64,000 bases of DNA from Gonatopus flavifemur (lineage: Eukaryota; Arthropoda; Insecta; Hymenoptera; Dryinidae): contig JAFFJZ010000001.1 in NCBI GenBank assembly GCA_018340375.1, positions 77,492,001 to 77,556,000 of the forward strand. Reading direction: 5' to 3'. Shown here in pieces: positions 47,201 to 60,437 of the stretch (position 1 is the first letter of the stretch; every line of letters starts with the position of its first letter). Below the pieces are notes generated by a model. The model was not told where the DNA came from. It was given only the letters and a program-made list of their open reading frames with translations, and ran no database searches. The position numbers and the translations under genes were made by a program.

Positions 47201-50200
47201 TCGTTGGAAACTTCACAAACCAAGAAATTATTTCAATCAATGAATCATGTTTCTTGTTATTATATTATAACTGCAGGCGTACAAAGGGGTAGAGAGTATT
47301 CTGTCATGTCGACATTGTGTTAAGATGATTATTATTATGCCTCATGGAGTCGTCGAACGGATACTTTGCCGTCGAACTAAAGTTTTGGTCTTTCTCGTAG
47401 ATGCTGTGACAACAACGTAAAGCTGGGAGAACCTTCAAACCAGGTAGAACGGCAGCAGTTTCAAGAGGCTTGCGGTTTCCGTGCTACGGTTTCTGCTTAG
47501 CCTGTGGTGGCACCTGTCGATTTCATGATATAGCAAAAAGCTAACTGGAATGCTCTGGATGTGTGGCTCCTTTTCTACCTACTCGCTCGTTTGGTTCTCT
47601 TGAATGTTTTGTTACTCGAGCGAAGAGAAAAAAACTATAATACGAGTCGTTGAAAGTATACTTGCGTTTGGTCTTCGTTTCTTCGGCGATTCCAACAGAA
47701 ATGAGGGTTGTTCTGTTCTGCCATCAATGATGAAAGTTATAAATCGTTATAACGAATTCTTTAGAATATTATCGAAAGCTCTTTATATTGAATACTTCAC
47801 CACGTTTTTACTAGATTTATGTTGTTCCTCTTTCAGGCCGTGCTGCTTGCGAGTTGTAAATAGATTTAAAGCATGGTTTGAAAGTTTCTTATGCGATTAA
47901 ACAAGGATCCACCTTTATAATAATTTGCTGTCAATCTTGTGACTTGCAGGGTTTGAAGTGACTTTTTCTGATGATAAATTTCGTATAAAGTTTATTCATC
48001 ATTGTTGAAAAAATTGAACTCAAATTCAATAAGATTTTGGAATTTAGACTATATTATATATTTCTCAATTTAACCACAATTTCACCATCGATGAAAATTC
48101 ATATCAATTCTTTCATTGAAATCACCAAATTTCCAAACAAAAGTTCCAGGAACGAGAAAATAATGCTAGTATTTTAGAGTGATTGTTGATTAAATTGATA
48201 CAATGATCAAGTTGAAGCAATTCTTCATTCTCAAAGTGTTCAAGCTGGGGCTACGCACTTGTATCGACTACTTATAATCCATTATCTTACATATTCAATT
48301 CACGTTATATCAATAATTCCCAATGACTAATTGAATTTTTTAATTTTCACACGACGAAAGAATCGCCCGCGTCCCGAAATTTTTTACTGTATTTGCTCTT
48401 CGACCGAGTCTTAAGAAATGTTCTTCAAAACACGAGTTCACTCGTCGAACGACGACAAAACAGAACATGGTTCTCATCAAATTGAGTGGAAAACGAAAAG
48501 AGTTCGGGGGCGAAATGTCTAACCCTTCAAAGTTGTATCCTCTGTGAAACAAACGTCTTCCTCGACAGAGTCACTTTTCTACGATGCACGTAAACTTCCA
48601 AGTTATTTACGATGTGAACCAAGGGCACCTGTATCCAGAATTTCAAACACTCACGTGGCAAATGATAGAATATTCAGAAACACCAACGTCATATTTCGTC
48701 ATTAAGCGCTTTACCTGTGGTTCTGTGAGAAATGTTATACCATATACTATTTGAGTATGTTTCGAAAAGAACTGTGAGGGACTTTTATTCTCAAACTAGT
48801 TGTAACGAATCAAATAAGATCGATAATGATCACTTTGAGAATGATGTTTTCGACGGGGAAAATGCGGCTGAATGATTTATCTTCGGCGAATCACAGGGGA
48901 AGAATTATGATCATGTGAAACAGAAACAATAATGTAATAAATGGGGAGACAAGGATCTACAAAAGTGGCTGATCTTAAAAAAAGATACGCAAAATGATAT
49001 ATGAAGCCCCTGGTATACGCATTTGGGTCGAAGGAAAAAGAATCGACTACACAATTTCCATGGAAAGTCCCTTTTATGACAGTAAAATGGATTTCATTTT
49101 GTGTGCTGCCGTTTCAACGTCAGTCTCGTTATTAATGTTCTTCTCAGTCCCATTCACCATAGTAAGCTTTTCAATACAGAAACACGGATGCTGATACGAA
49201 AATCGATCGTATTACTCCTGCGTATTGCAATATTCGAGACATCCGATATTCTTAGTCTACCAATTCATTAAAGTTTCCTCCTGATACTAAAAGCTCTAAA
49301 ACTTTACTTGGAGCGAAATATAAAATATCGAATGATTTGAAGGGAGAGATTAACTCTTCCAATGTCACCTCGTATATTTTTAAACTAAATTTCTCAGAAT
49401 TGGATTAATAACGTACACAGGTTTATACGTTGTTTCTCCTCATTATTGGTATCATATTTTATTTATTCGAAAAAGGGTATGTCGAATGTCATCGATCAAT
49501 TCAATTAACGGAGAAAAATTTCATTGTCACGAGTGAAGAGTTAATGTACTTTCCTTCTCGTTCTCCAAATTCCTTGAGAATCCCATCGACCGATTTAAAG
49601 TTCTTGTGAGATATGAAAGCCGGGAAGTCCCGCAAAGTTGAATTGCGCCGTTTGATAATCTTATAAAAGAATATGTAAGTTTTTTCTTCCTTTTTGAACA
49701 CCGAAGAGGGAATTCATTCTAGTATTTATAGATAGCGATCGTTCCCTGGATTTCTCTGCCTGAAAGATGACAAAACCTAAAAGGATCCCTCGAAGGATTG
49801 TACGACGACAACGACGAACAATGACGAACAGACGCGCGTTTATACACGGATGAAATAACTCCGAAGGAAGGAGGAGGATGAGTAGGGCCAAAAGTTCGTT
49901 CATTATTCCAACAATTAACGAAGCCCCTATATTTCTTGCCGTGCTCGACAGATAGAATGAAGAAGAAGCGGTAGAAGAAAAAGGAACCGGAGTAGTATCG
50001 CCACGAGCGATTTTCAGTACGTTTTTTGCGCGCACACTCTTTGAATATTCCTTTCCATTTCCCTCTTATTCCTTCTTCATTCCATATCTATCATTCCAAT
50101 GAATGTTATTTCAATATGTATGAGCTATGTAATGTGCACTCTCGTGTGGTTACTGTTATGATTGAAATTTCAACACATTTCTCATGAAATTATTGAATTT

Positions 50201-51412
50201 CTTCTCCATTTCTTCTTAACTATAAATTTATGTCAAATTTCTTACAAATTTTTGGTCAATTCTCTGTACATTTTCTTTTCCTTCTGAATATCAAACATAT
50301 TTGTCTCATTTTGGTTGTTCCGCGCAAAAGAATACATTCAATTCACCAGAGCTCGTGCTATTTTGATCACAAGTATTTCTCAAATCCAGAAAAAAAGTGA
50401 ATATGAGTTGAAAAAGAAACTCCAATGGGGAAAAAAAATGTATTTGTATAATTAATTCGTATACGCACAGGGAAGAAAATAGTTTGTCTCTAAACAATCA
50501 TTATTTTATGAAGTAGCGAACTGCAGTATTTCTTCTGAATGTAGGATGGTGGCAATACCCTTTTCTTCATCCATATATAACAATTCAAATGCATACAAAT
50601 TCATTATTGAATTCACCTATTCACACTGTCATGATTTTCAAACATTATTACCATTATAAGTATCTTTACCATGGACACGAGACTCATAATCCTCCAACTG
50701 CGGCGATTCAAATCCCTAGGATTAAAATTTGTCGAGCACGGCTGGAGGTTTGAGTTAAACAGAGCAAGGCAGAAGGGCTTTAGTTTGCTTTACATAATTC
50801 ACCACGCACGCTTGCACCGACCCTTTGCAGAAGATAATTCTCTATCGTATCACGTGCGTGACGCGTCTTGATCGAACGAAAATTAACTGCTCAGGCGAAC
50901 ATCAATTCCATTTAGTTGGGATTCCATGCGTCAAGTGTGAAATTTGACACAAGCACTTACAGTTTCCTCCTTATGAAAATATTTTGAGATAAGGAAGTTG
51001 AGTAATCTACAGAATGATGTTACGATAGATCAACTTTCTCTTCGTTTTCTTCTTTTCTTCTCAATTCCGCATTGTTCGGTATTCGTTCTCAAGAAGAAAC
51101 GTGGCAGCAGGAATTCGATGACTTGAAAAAATGTCCTTCTATGGTATTTATCGTCTTCGTTAGGTATTCAAAATTCTTCATTCTTCTCTTCGTTAGTCGC
51201 TTTTCAGTATTCTTGCACCTTCTTCCGAATTCCAAGTTTCGCTTACAATATCATCTCATCCTGCTTTCTCTCGCGAAATTCCTTTCTCCATTTCGATCTT
51301 CGATATAACCTTCGATATTCCTTGCATTTACTTTATACATCATCAGTCCATCCTCTCCTTTTACGATGTTTACGATGTTAGTGTTCTTTTCCATCGCTTT
51401 TATACTCTGTAC
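41270..51412. other. gene-free stretch, transposon-poor
   Basis: No gene and no inverted-repeat element was recognised in about 10 kb, in contrast to the left half of the window. A GAT microsatellite lies at 43452-43472. Purine-rich zones occur near 42400-42475 and 45990-46030. GC-richer patches lie near 46060-46140 and 47330-47530. Open frames up to 137 codons (42531-42944, minus) show no recognisable domain. Confidence 0.4.
43452..43472 (+). repeat. (GAT)n microsatellite
   Basis: The tract is six to seven GAT units, bounded by GATCAC on the left and GATCGTG on the right. It is simple-sequence DNA. Confidence 0.9.
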
Positions 51413-54400
51413 CTCATCATCTGGTCCCGAACCCAAAAATTCTTTCGGGTCTATAAAAATGAGAATGTGAGCAGATTTGTAGATAGTACTCATCAAAAGG
51501 TATTTATCATTTTCTTATGGTTTTACGATTCACATGCGTGTACGACATCTAACGATCCTCAAATGATTGGCAGTGAATTCATTTCTAATTTTCATGTAAA
51601 TCAATCTCCTGTGAAAAGAGGATGAACTACATAAAAAACTACAACCTGTGATGAGAGGATAGAGATATTTTCGTGAAAAATGAACTTTTACCAACACAAA
51701 ATTATGGCACGGTAATAAATAATGGTTATTCATTTCCCTTCATGATATATCATGACATATATCTCGTGTTCATTTCTGTTTAGAAGTATAGTGGACATGG
51801 TAAGAGTATGTTTAAATAATTATAATTGAGACAAAAAATTTATCCAAAATAATCATTTTTAGGACTCCTCACAAGGCACTTGTCTGGAATTGAAAAACAA
51901 TTCTTATTGATTGTTTCAACAACTGATGACGAGAAACTTTGGGATAAATTTGAGCTCCTGCGTAAGATATCACAAAATCATGTAAAATTGACTAACAGGA
52001 CCGTTCAGAATGACCCGTTGCCGATTGTTTTCAAATCGAAATATACTGTGAAACTCAAAAAATAAGGGGATCCGTATTCGGTTAAATCAGCTCAATCTCA
52101 CTTTGAGAGATTGAAACATCCATTGGGAGTCCAAAGTTCCATTGGGAGATTTTGGATGCTCTTGTCCATAGATTTTGAATAAATGAGTTATTGGAAGAGA
52201 GGACTCGAGGGAAAAAATTGAGGGAAAATCGTGTGATCTATTGGACAAAGTTTTTTAATACCCCATAGATAGATGGAATTAAATTCGATACAAATCGTAT
52301 GAAATAATTTCAAGTTGAGTTCCATTCACGAAACATCACCTTCATAGAATGGATTAATGTGTAGAAATTATTCATTGGATATATCTGGCTATAAATAATT
52401 AGAAGTTTGAAACGAATTCTCCAAAGATTGTGTTCTACGTCTGTGCAAATTACTTCTTGGAAGAGTCTTTTGTAATGGTCTTGAAACACAGTAGCCTCGA
52501 TGAATCCTCGAAGAAATAATTTCCTTCGGGATTTATCGAACTTTCCAGCTCACGAATTCTTTTAGAACGCTCAATCAGACACTTGTATATTTATTTTATG
52601 AGTCATAATATTCGCAGTGAAATAAATCTATGCCCTCTTGATTATCAGTCGAAAGAAATCCCTAGTAATTTATTCTTATATGTCACGATATCATTGTACA
52701 AATTACGAAATTCCTTCTAAGATTTATCAGACTCGACTCGATGCAACTGAAATGGCATCGTTTGATATCTGAGTTTCAATAAAATAATGCAACCTTGTAT
52801 AAAAAATGCTCAAATAGTCGATTATGAATGGATTTCTTATTCTATCAGCCGCAAAATCCATGCGACAGATCTTGTAGCGAGCAAATTTAATTGCAAACAT
52901 AACTGACTATTCGTTCAACCTTTCTCATCATCCATGCCAGGCAGCTAACAATAAAGATATATTTCATGCCTGTGGGTCGAAGAAAATGATACCTTCCCCG
53001 GAAGATCGCGTAGATAAAACGCAACAATGTGTATTTTTTCCTCTTCCCTAAGACATGCTTTCATATATTCCTATTTTTTTTTTCTCTCTTCAATGTTTTG
53101 TTGCTTGTTCATTGAATTGTTTAGCCCCGAGCTCGTGTTACTATGGTTTGCAATGCACAATATTCCATTGCTATTCTGTCTAGAACGATCATTGCGCATA
53201 ACGTACGCGTAATCGTACGTACGATGAAAGCCCGGGGCTAAGCTATTTCTTTTTCTCCCTTGGCGTTTCAAACCCCCATTGCATTCGCGTATCAGGAGGG
53301 TGAATGGGGAGAGACAGATTGAATTATTGATATCCCGCGATCAAGTAAATAATGATAGAATCGTTCGATTAAAAATTTTTTAATAGAAATACAAGTACGC
53401 CTTCCATCTCCATGTTTCGTTGAATATTATTAATCGAAGGCGTTCCATTTATCTATTACGAAACGAGCAATAGGAAGGATTAAATTTGTTCTTTTAGCCA
53501 CTCATATTGAATACTGTGACCAGCAATAGCGCGGTTTGGTACACACAATGGTATGCTGTTTTCCCATTTCCGTTTGTACTTGAATTCGAACTCTATTAAC
53601 GTTCAGTTGATTTGTTTCAAGCGAGTGTTCTCTTTGTATTTTCCATGTTGATTCAACAAGAAAAGTATAATATGATAATATACATTTCCATTGAGTTAAT
53701 ATAAATTCGTATAATTTGATTGTTGGGTTTAGATTTCGTTTGGCACGTTTCATAGCATGAAACATTTAGAAAGATTCTGAGAATGAACGAGCTGAAATAA
53801 CCCTAGAACAAGCATATAGGGTCTCATAGGCCTCAAATGTTTTTGGCTTTTTTGAACTACAAACACTGACGAACAAAAACCATCCATAGTGAATTCAGAT
53901 CCATTAGGTTAAGATACAACCATTTGGAATTTTTTGTGTTTTCCACGTGCCTGTTCCAGGGATAATAATCCATTTGAATTTTGCAATAATAAAAGGAATA
54001 CTTTATTCCCTTATTCGCGCGATAATGCAAGAAAATGCGAAATCAGAATGGAAACGACGAGAAGAATCCATTGATTGAATATGAATGGAATGACATACGT
54101 TTGTGAGGATACAGGAGAGAAAAATATAAAAGCGAATGCGAGTAGCGATAGGAGGTGATCAGGTGAATTTCGTTCAATGAAATTCAGTTTCGATTTATCG
54201 AAGCAGGTCTTGTACCTGACATTCGGTAGGAGACAAGCCTCGCGGGATTTTTCTCAATTATCGCACAGAAACTATTACCTACAGGATACGCATGAAAACT
54301 CAGGAATAATGCAAATTTGATTGATATGGTACGTACGAGAGAAAAAAGAATTTCCAGTATCGTTCGATCGACGTTTCATATTAAAATGTTCAGATTTATT

Positions 54401-54464
54401 TTGCCCTGTGTAAAATTGTATTTTACTGTATGAGATTCATCCATCTGAGTTTTTTTGAGCCATA
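51413..54464. other. gene-free stretch with weak exon candidates
   Basis: No recognised gene. Two weak candidates are discussed in the findings: a 38-nt segment on the minus strand (51413-51450) and a plus-strand open frame ending at 52065. A CpG-rich self-complementary patch built from CGTACG lies at about 53196-53222. A small hairpin TCAATCTCACTTTGAGAGATTGA-like sequence lies near 52093. Confidence 0.4.
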
Positions 54465-54675
54465 CACTGTAAAAATTGATTGCAGAATTTCCCCTCCAAA
54501 AAATGATGGCAGTTCCTCCATAGATGGGGAATTTTGCACCATGATCATTTGTAGAAGATTCAACGACCAAAAGACAAAATAATTCCTCAATTTTGATGCA
54601 AAAACAATTTCCCCACGCTGAGGGGATGAAATCCACCAACAATTTGGAAGAAAACTCCGCACATTTTCTACAGTA
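54465..54675. mobile_element. 211-bp MITE with CACTGTAAAAAT-type termini, TA duplication
   Basis: The left terminus CACTGTAAAAATTG pairs with the reversed right terminus TACTGTAGAAAATG. TA flanks both sides (54463-54464 and 54676-54677). CCCCTCC and GGGGAAT words recur in both orientations inside. It is more diverged than the other CAC-ended elements and is the only clear element between 41.3 and 60.4 kb. The antisense open frames across it are shadows. Confidence 0.65.
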
Positions 54676-54677
54676 TA

Positions 54678-57600
54678 CGCACGAATTATGTTATCAATGC
54701 AAGAACATTTGATTGAAATCAATTATCAATCTTAGATCTCGTAATCCTTAAAAGAATCTTCGAAAAAATCTTCAAGAAATCGATCAATTTGTAGGGCATG
54801 TGGATTGAATCGTATCGATCTTTTATTCGCATCACTCTCAGAGGTTAATCACATTACTGGAGTAATGAGGGACCTATGATGTAATCGATATGTCATTATA
54901 TCAGTGATGTAACTGATCCCTCAGTACAAATGACATTTCATCCCTCCTGTTACATAATTATCCTAAGCAAATGATAGAAAAAATGTTCCTCACGTGAGAA
55001 GAGAAGTTCACGATTTTGCATACACGTGGAAGAAGATTCAATTGGCGAAACAGTTTGATTATTATATGATTCTTTTTTATTCGTGGCACGAGGAGCGATA
55101 TACAGAATATCTACAGAAAATTTCACTCAAATTTACCAACAATAGCTCTTACAATTGCGACATAAAAGTGGTACCAACGACAATAAGAAAATTTATGTTA
55201 GTCGGAGATTCATTGAGTTCAACTTGTATTTTTTTATTCATAAAACATCATCAACGCGAGGTTCATAAATTATTCTTGAATTTGATGAAACATTAAAAAC
55301 CATCTTTTCTTGTAAATAATGGAGACTCATTCATTTTTCTTGATGTGGCGTGATTCACATTTGTATAGACGACCAGGTGTAGAGAAAGAAGGAGAAGAAA
55401 AAGGGGAAGAAGAAAGAGGTTAATCCTCTGCTTTTCAATATTATTCAGGTGGTTGGAAGTGACGGGAGTCTTCACTATTGAGAGACTAGGTCGAAAGGAG
55501 AAGAGGGTAAAGAGAATCTTGAGGTGGAATTACCGCGACTGGTAAGATTAGAGGTTACTCGCGCTATAAGGCTCACGAATTCTCACGGAACACATTATAC
55601 GTATATCGGTTGGCTTCTCTCCTACTCCTGGTTCCGCTCCTTCTATCCCCATAGGAAATTCTCAAATATTCATTTTCTCATAACACCGGGTGCAGGGTGC
55701 ATCCGGTGAGAGCTTTCGTTATTCACCTACGCCGCTACCTCCAGGACCTCCTTGGCTACCCCCAACCTCGTCATGATCGTCAAGGGACGACTACGGATTA
55801 TGCGGTAATACCTTAACCCTTATCCAGGTTTGTCTACCACCAACATCTACCTTTATCCACGCCCTCTCCTAGCCTATCCTATCAAAATCTAAAACGACGA
55901 TACTTGGAAGTCACGTTACACGGTATCCAAATTAATCGAACTTTGTATCTCGTCTTGAGATTATTAAACCATCGTTGATGAGGTTACACAATGTTATCGA
56001 TATCACAATGTCGTGTGGCTGGAAAATTTTATATTTTACATGCATCGGTTTTAGGAAAGACAGTTGAACTTCGGAGTATTAGGGTTTGTTTTGAAGGAAT
56101 CTCTTATGGCTACTCTCTTCTCTCTTCTCTGTGTTGGACAAAATTGTTGCATATGGATTCGATGAATTGAAATAAAACTGAACTCGTAATTTTGCATGCA
56201 AAACGCGAATGTAACAACAGTTTCTTCTAGCAATGACGCTTTATTTCTATACGTACCGCGTGACGTATGCGGAAGATATAACGTCATAGTTCAGTCACGA
56301 CTTCCATTGTAACAAAGCCTAAACGTAACGATGAGCAATTTTTGTGAGCAACCCGAACAATATGTCGCATTAGCGTATTGTATTCTCCATGCACCGGAGG
56401 CAGTCGACTGTCATCCGACACGATGGCGCGTATCGTAATCGATGCTGCTTCAACGATTTGCATATATATCGCGGAAGTGAAGGCTGAAAAGGAGGAAAAG
56501 ATGAGGAGAGGGAGGATGAGGGATAGCAATAATACGGGGAATCGGAAATTTCGTTTGAATTATCAAGTTTCGATATTCGCACTTTTTCTTTCCTCTCCAT
56601 TTATCCATTCTACTGTGAAAAACGTTAGAAGGAATGCAGAAGAAGTGGCGTCATTAATTGAGCATATAGGCGTTTTACGATCCTCACTTTCGCACTATTA
56701 TTTTCACGTATCGTACAAAACAATAACAGAAACGAGGAAATTAACACTTTGAATCCAATCGATCTATTTGTTAAGAATTGTATTGAAATTGTGTGAAATC
56801 TTACTAATCATATGAATTTTTTATATAATTTCTATAGAGTTTCTAATCGTTTTTCAAGCATAAGAGATAAATTGAATCGCGATACTTGATTCGTGCGCAT
56901 CAAGTGGTTATTATATTCAGCCATTTTCAATTCAAATAAATATTCTATGAAAGTTCTGGTGAATATTAACTAATCACCTCCGATTGTTGATATTGAATAT
57001 TCATCCATTGATGATATTTTTTACAGATTAAATGGATTCATGGAACTGAACTGTTATGCGATTATTTACTTTCAAATCGATTCGGTGATCAACGTTAACA
57101 GTTTTATGCACAAAATATGAAAAGAAAGATCGTTGGCATCACGAACGAATTCAACGATAAAATAATCACTTAACTTTCTTGCTTTAATTAAAGCATTCGT
57201 TCAAATATTGTGATGATAGTGATTTCTTTGGATAATATCATATGATATATGTATTCATTCTTTTATTAGACAGTTGAATTGAAAATATGATGCTTTTCAT
57301 TTATAATATTTCCCTTTTTCACAATCAACGTATCATTCCAAATATTTTATTATCCGAATCATAAAAATAATAATGTATGGTAATAGATGTTCCAACCATA
57401 GCAACGGACGATATAGAAAAATTATGAGAATTTTCTTTGACAGAAGAATGAAAAATTCATACGGAATAATAAATTAAAAGCAGTCTTTGAAAGTAGTAAG
57501 ATCTTTGTCCTTGAAGTTGATGAACAACAATTGTGAATATTCAGTTTTTCTATCTTTGAAAAATGATAGTAAGTTCAATAAATGAAAATTTGATAGAGAT

Positions 57601-60109
57601 CTGATGATTCTTTAGAAAATTCGATAAAACATTTCAAACTTGGGATTTTTTTTTGCATCGAGTTGAAATGAATACTTCGAATCGAATAATAATTCCGACA
57701 TGACACAATTGTGATTCAACTTTGTCGCTTCCTCCCCACATAACTTGAAAGTTATACGTCTTCAACGCGGAACTTCTTACGTGCAAATGAATGAAAATAT
57801 TACCCTCGCAATGAATCTGGGAATAGTATATTCTTCATCAATATGTATAAAACCTGTACCTAATTTCACATACCATCTTACGGTATCAAAGGTTTGGGGT
57901 GAATTTTGAGCAGGCAAGGTAAAAACGAGAGTGGAATAAAAACAGAAAAGAACGTGATCAAATGTGAACGAGATATGAATTTTGTACCTCGTTTCAAAAG
58001 GGAAAAAAGATATGTGAACATTTTTCATCATCATTAGAGGCATTGTTAACCAACTAAGCCAGAAATTACCGTGAGATAATCATCGCGTTATCCTCTCCCC
58101 TTTCAATATCGAATCATCGGTCTATCCAGATCCATAGATATCGAATTATTCTCTAGAATATGAAAAGGGAAGGTATAAAAAGGGCATTCGAATGGTTCCC
58201 TAGAATGGTATATAGAGAATAAAATGCGAAATAAAAAAGGTGAGAGAGAATGAGAAGGGGGAAAAAGTACGAAAGAAAGAAATGGGCTTGGAAAAAGAAA
58301 ATTCATTTGCGTTGAATGCAGTAGTTCGGAATCGCAAGTTAATTGGTTTTCTCCACTCGAGCGTGGTTGCGTACGTATCGATACCCGGAAAAGCAAATTT
58401 TTAATTAGACATGTCCTTGTGCATGATTCGCTTCCGGGCTGCCATCCATTTCTGAATTTACTCCAATACAGACAAACGTAGGCTATTTATCTGGGCTGAC
58501 TCGGTTGAAAGTGAATGAAATTTAATTAAGGTAACTTCAGGGAGAAATAGAAATCTATCTATATGACTTCGTGAGAGAATTGATATGTAACTCGGGAGTT
58601 ATGGAACAGAAAAAATATTCCCCACATAATTACAAAAAATATGTTTGTATAATTATAGAAAGAACTGTGTTGGAGGAATAATTGTAATTTGCATGGTTTA
58701 TGTATTTACAGTTTCTGTTCTTTTGTATCGATATCGAACGAATAACAATAATTTATGGGGAACGATTAATTAGGTCATATACAGGAATTATGTAGATTCG
58801 TATACGAATGTCTGACTTCGTCTGTTTTTTTCTACTGATTTTGATGTATATTTTTTCAAATCATTTATGAAAATTATTTCATTCGAGAGTTAGCAGATAT
58901 TCAAAATAAAATAAATGAAAATTGATTCGACTAGGTACTGAACAAAGATTGAGTATTGAACTTTATTATGAATCAATTACCAATATGAATATTTATCCCG
59001 ATTCGATTGATATGTGTTTGACATGAACAGGTCGATAAATATTCATTAGTTTTAGAGTAATTTATGTAAAACGATGATTTCACGTGCACATAATATGAGT
59101 TCAATCTTCAGGAAGATAATCACATGATTATCGGTGATAAAATAGCAATTATGGAGAGTGAGGGATACCATCTATGAATTGAGAAATTCATGACAGGGTC
59201 ATTGGAAGTGAATGACAATTTTGAATAAATAAATATTCTTCTTTCTTCATTATTTTTCGAAATACAATGGTCTTATGTCTAAACAGACAATTTTATCTCT
59301 GATAATATCTGAAAGATCCTTTGTACGACAAAGGACAACGTTTTGAGAGAGGGTTCGGAAGGGATCGTAATCTCCGCACAGAAAAGTAGTGCTTCAAGGT
59401 ACAGAGAAAGTCGTCCGTTACGAATGAAGTTCGAAGACTGGTGTTTCCATTAGGTTAATAATGTGTCTCGGAATGTCCTTCTTCGTGAATGTTATATAGC
59501 TCTGTTTTCAATTAGCAAATCAAATGGAAAAGGAATTCGAAGTACACATTTTGCCTTATATTTTATTCCATTTGTATTACATTCCTTATGAAAGAATCAT
59601 CATGAAAAGTGAAGATACGATAAAAGAAGATCAGGATGTAAGTGCATGAACAATGAAATACAATCCATTCAAATGTGTCGATGAATTTTGTTGCAGAAAT
59701 TGATCATACTAATCAATTTCATTATTTTGATCGGATCACAGCTGAAATTGATAATCATTCTGCTAGGGAATGATCAAAACAATATAAGAAACACAACAGA
59801 AAACGCAACAGCATACATATGCATTTGCACGTATAATATATATATACATATAAAGCGATAGTCCTGGGGATTTCCCTTTGGCAAATTCTTTCAGCGCCAT
59901 GTGATATCCTCGAAAACGAATGGAAAACGACGGAAAGACAAACAGTTGGGAGTCACCCATAGTAGATGATTAACTTTCCTGTTCACGTGAGTCGGTGAAA
60001 AGCTGCATATTTTATGTGTGCATTAACTTGACTTGCTGCAGCTCGACTCAACTCGACTCGGTGAACTTAATTTCGAGCGTATTTCCATTAAGCTTTTCAT
60101 TTATTGGGC
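54678..60109. other. gene-free stretch upstream of the esterase 3' end
   Basis: No gene was recognised. A 100-codon plus-strand frame (54994-55296) and a 124-codon frame (56378-56752) lack motifs. Features seen are a 39-nt purine tract (55381-55419), a GC-richer patch at about 55690-55870 and short AT and CT simple repeats. Hairpin-like GATGTAA/TTACATC words occur near 54880-54925. Confidence 0.4.
55381..55419 (+). repeat. 39-nt uninterrupted purine tract
   Basis: Only A and G occur over 39 bases, including an AAAAAGGGGAAGAAG core. Such tracts can form triplex DNA when mirror-symmetric. Here the mirror symmetry is only partial. Confidence 0.8.
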
Positions 60110-60123
60110 TCTCTCGTTTTATT
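60110..60123 (-). promoter_or_regulatory. candidate poly(A) signals of the esterase gene
   Basis: On the minus strand two AATAAA hexamers occur at 60118-60123 and 60110-60115, about 315 nt past the esterase stop codon. No closer canonical hexamer was seen, so a 3' UTR of a little over 300 nt is the simplest reading. Confidence 0.4.
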
Positions 60124-60225
60124 AAGGTACCCTCAAGAGGTACCGGTGGGATTTATCGTCTTTGTGGGAAAAACGAGGGACGGGGGATGGGAAAAGAAGG
60201 ATGCAGCCAGATTTTTTCTCCTCTT

Positions 60226-60246
60226 CGATGATTATTATTATTATTA
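60226..60246 (+). repeat. (ATT)n microsatellite
   Basis: Six ATT-like units occur in what is probably the 3' UTR of the esterase gene on the opposite strand. Confidence 0.8.
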
Positions 60247-60437
60247 CTTTGATATGAGAATCCATAAATTTATGTGACATTATTTGTATCGATTTTCAAA
60301 ACGGTCATCGACACATTTCGAAATTCTGAGGTTGTTTTCATGTGGAATGGAATATTTCTATGTTGTCTATAAAATTGTTTTTCAAAACGTGTCGATTGGA
60401 CGAATTTTTGTAGACTTCCTCAGAAACAATTCTTATC

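Noticed and set aside
55740..55815. Minus-strand glycine-rich exon (DDHDEVGGSQGGPGG)
   Set aside because: The donor-like AG|GTGAAT is fair but the upstream acceptor lacks a pyrimidine tract, and the signal may simply reflect a CCTCC-rich patch.
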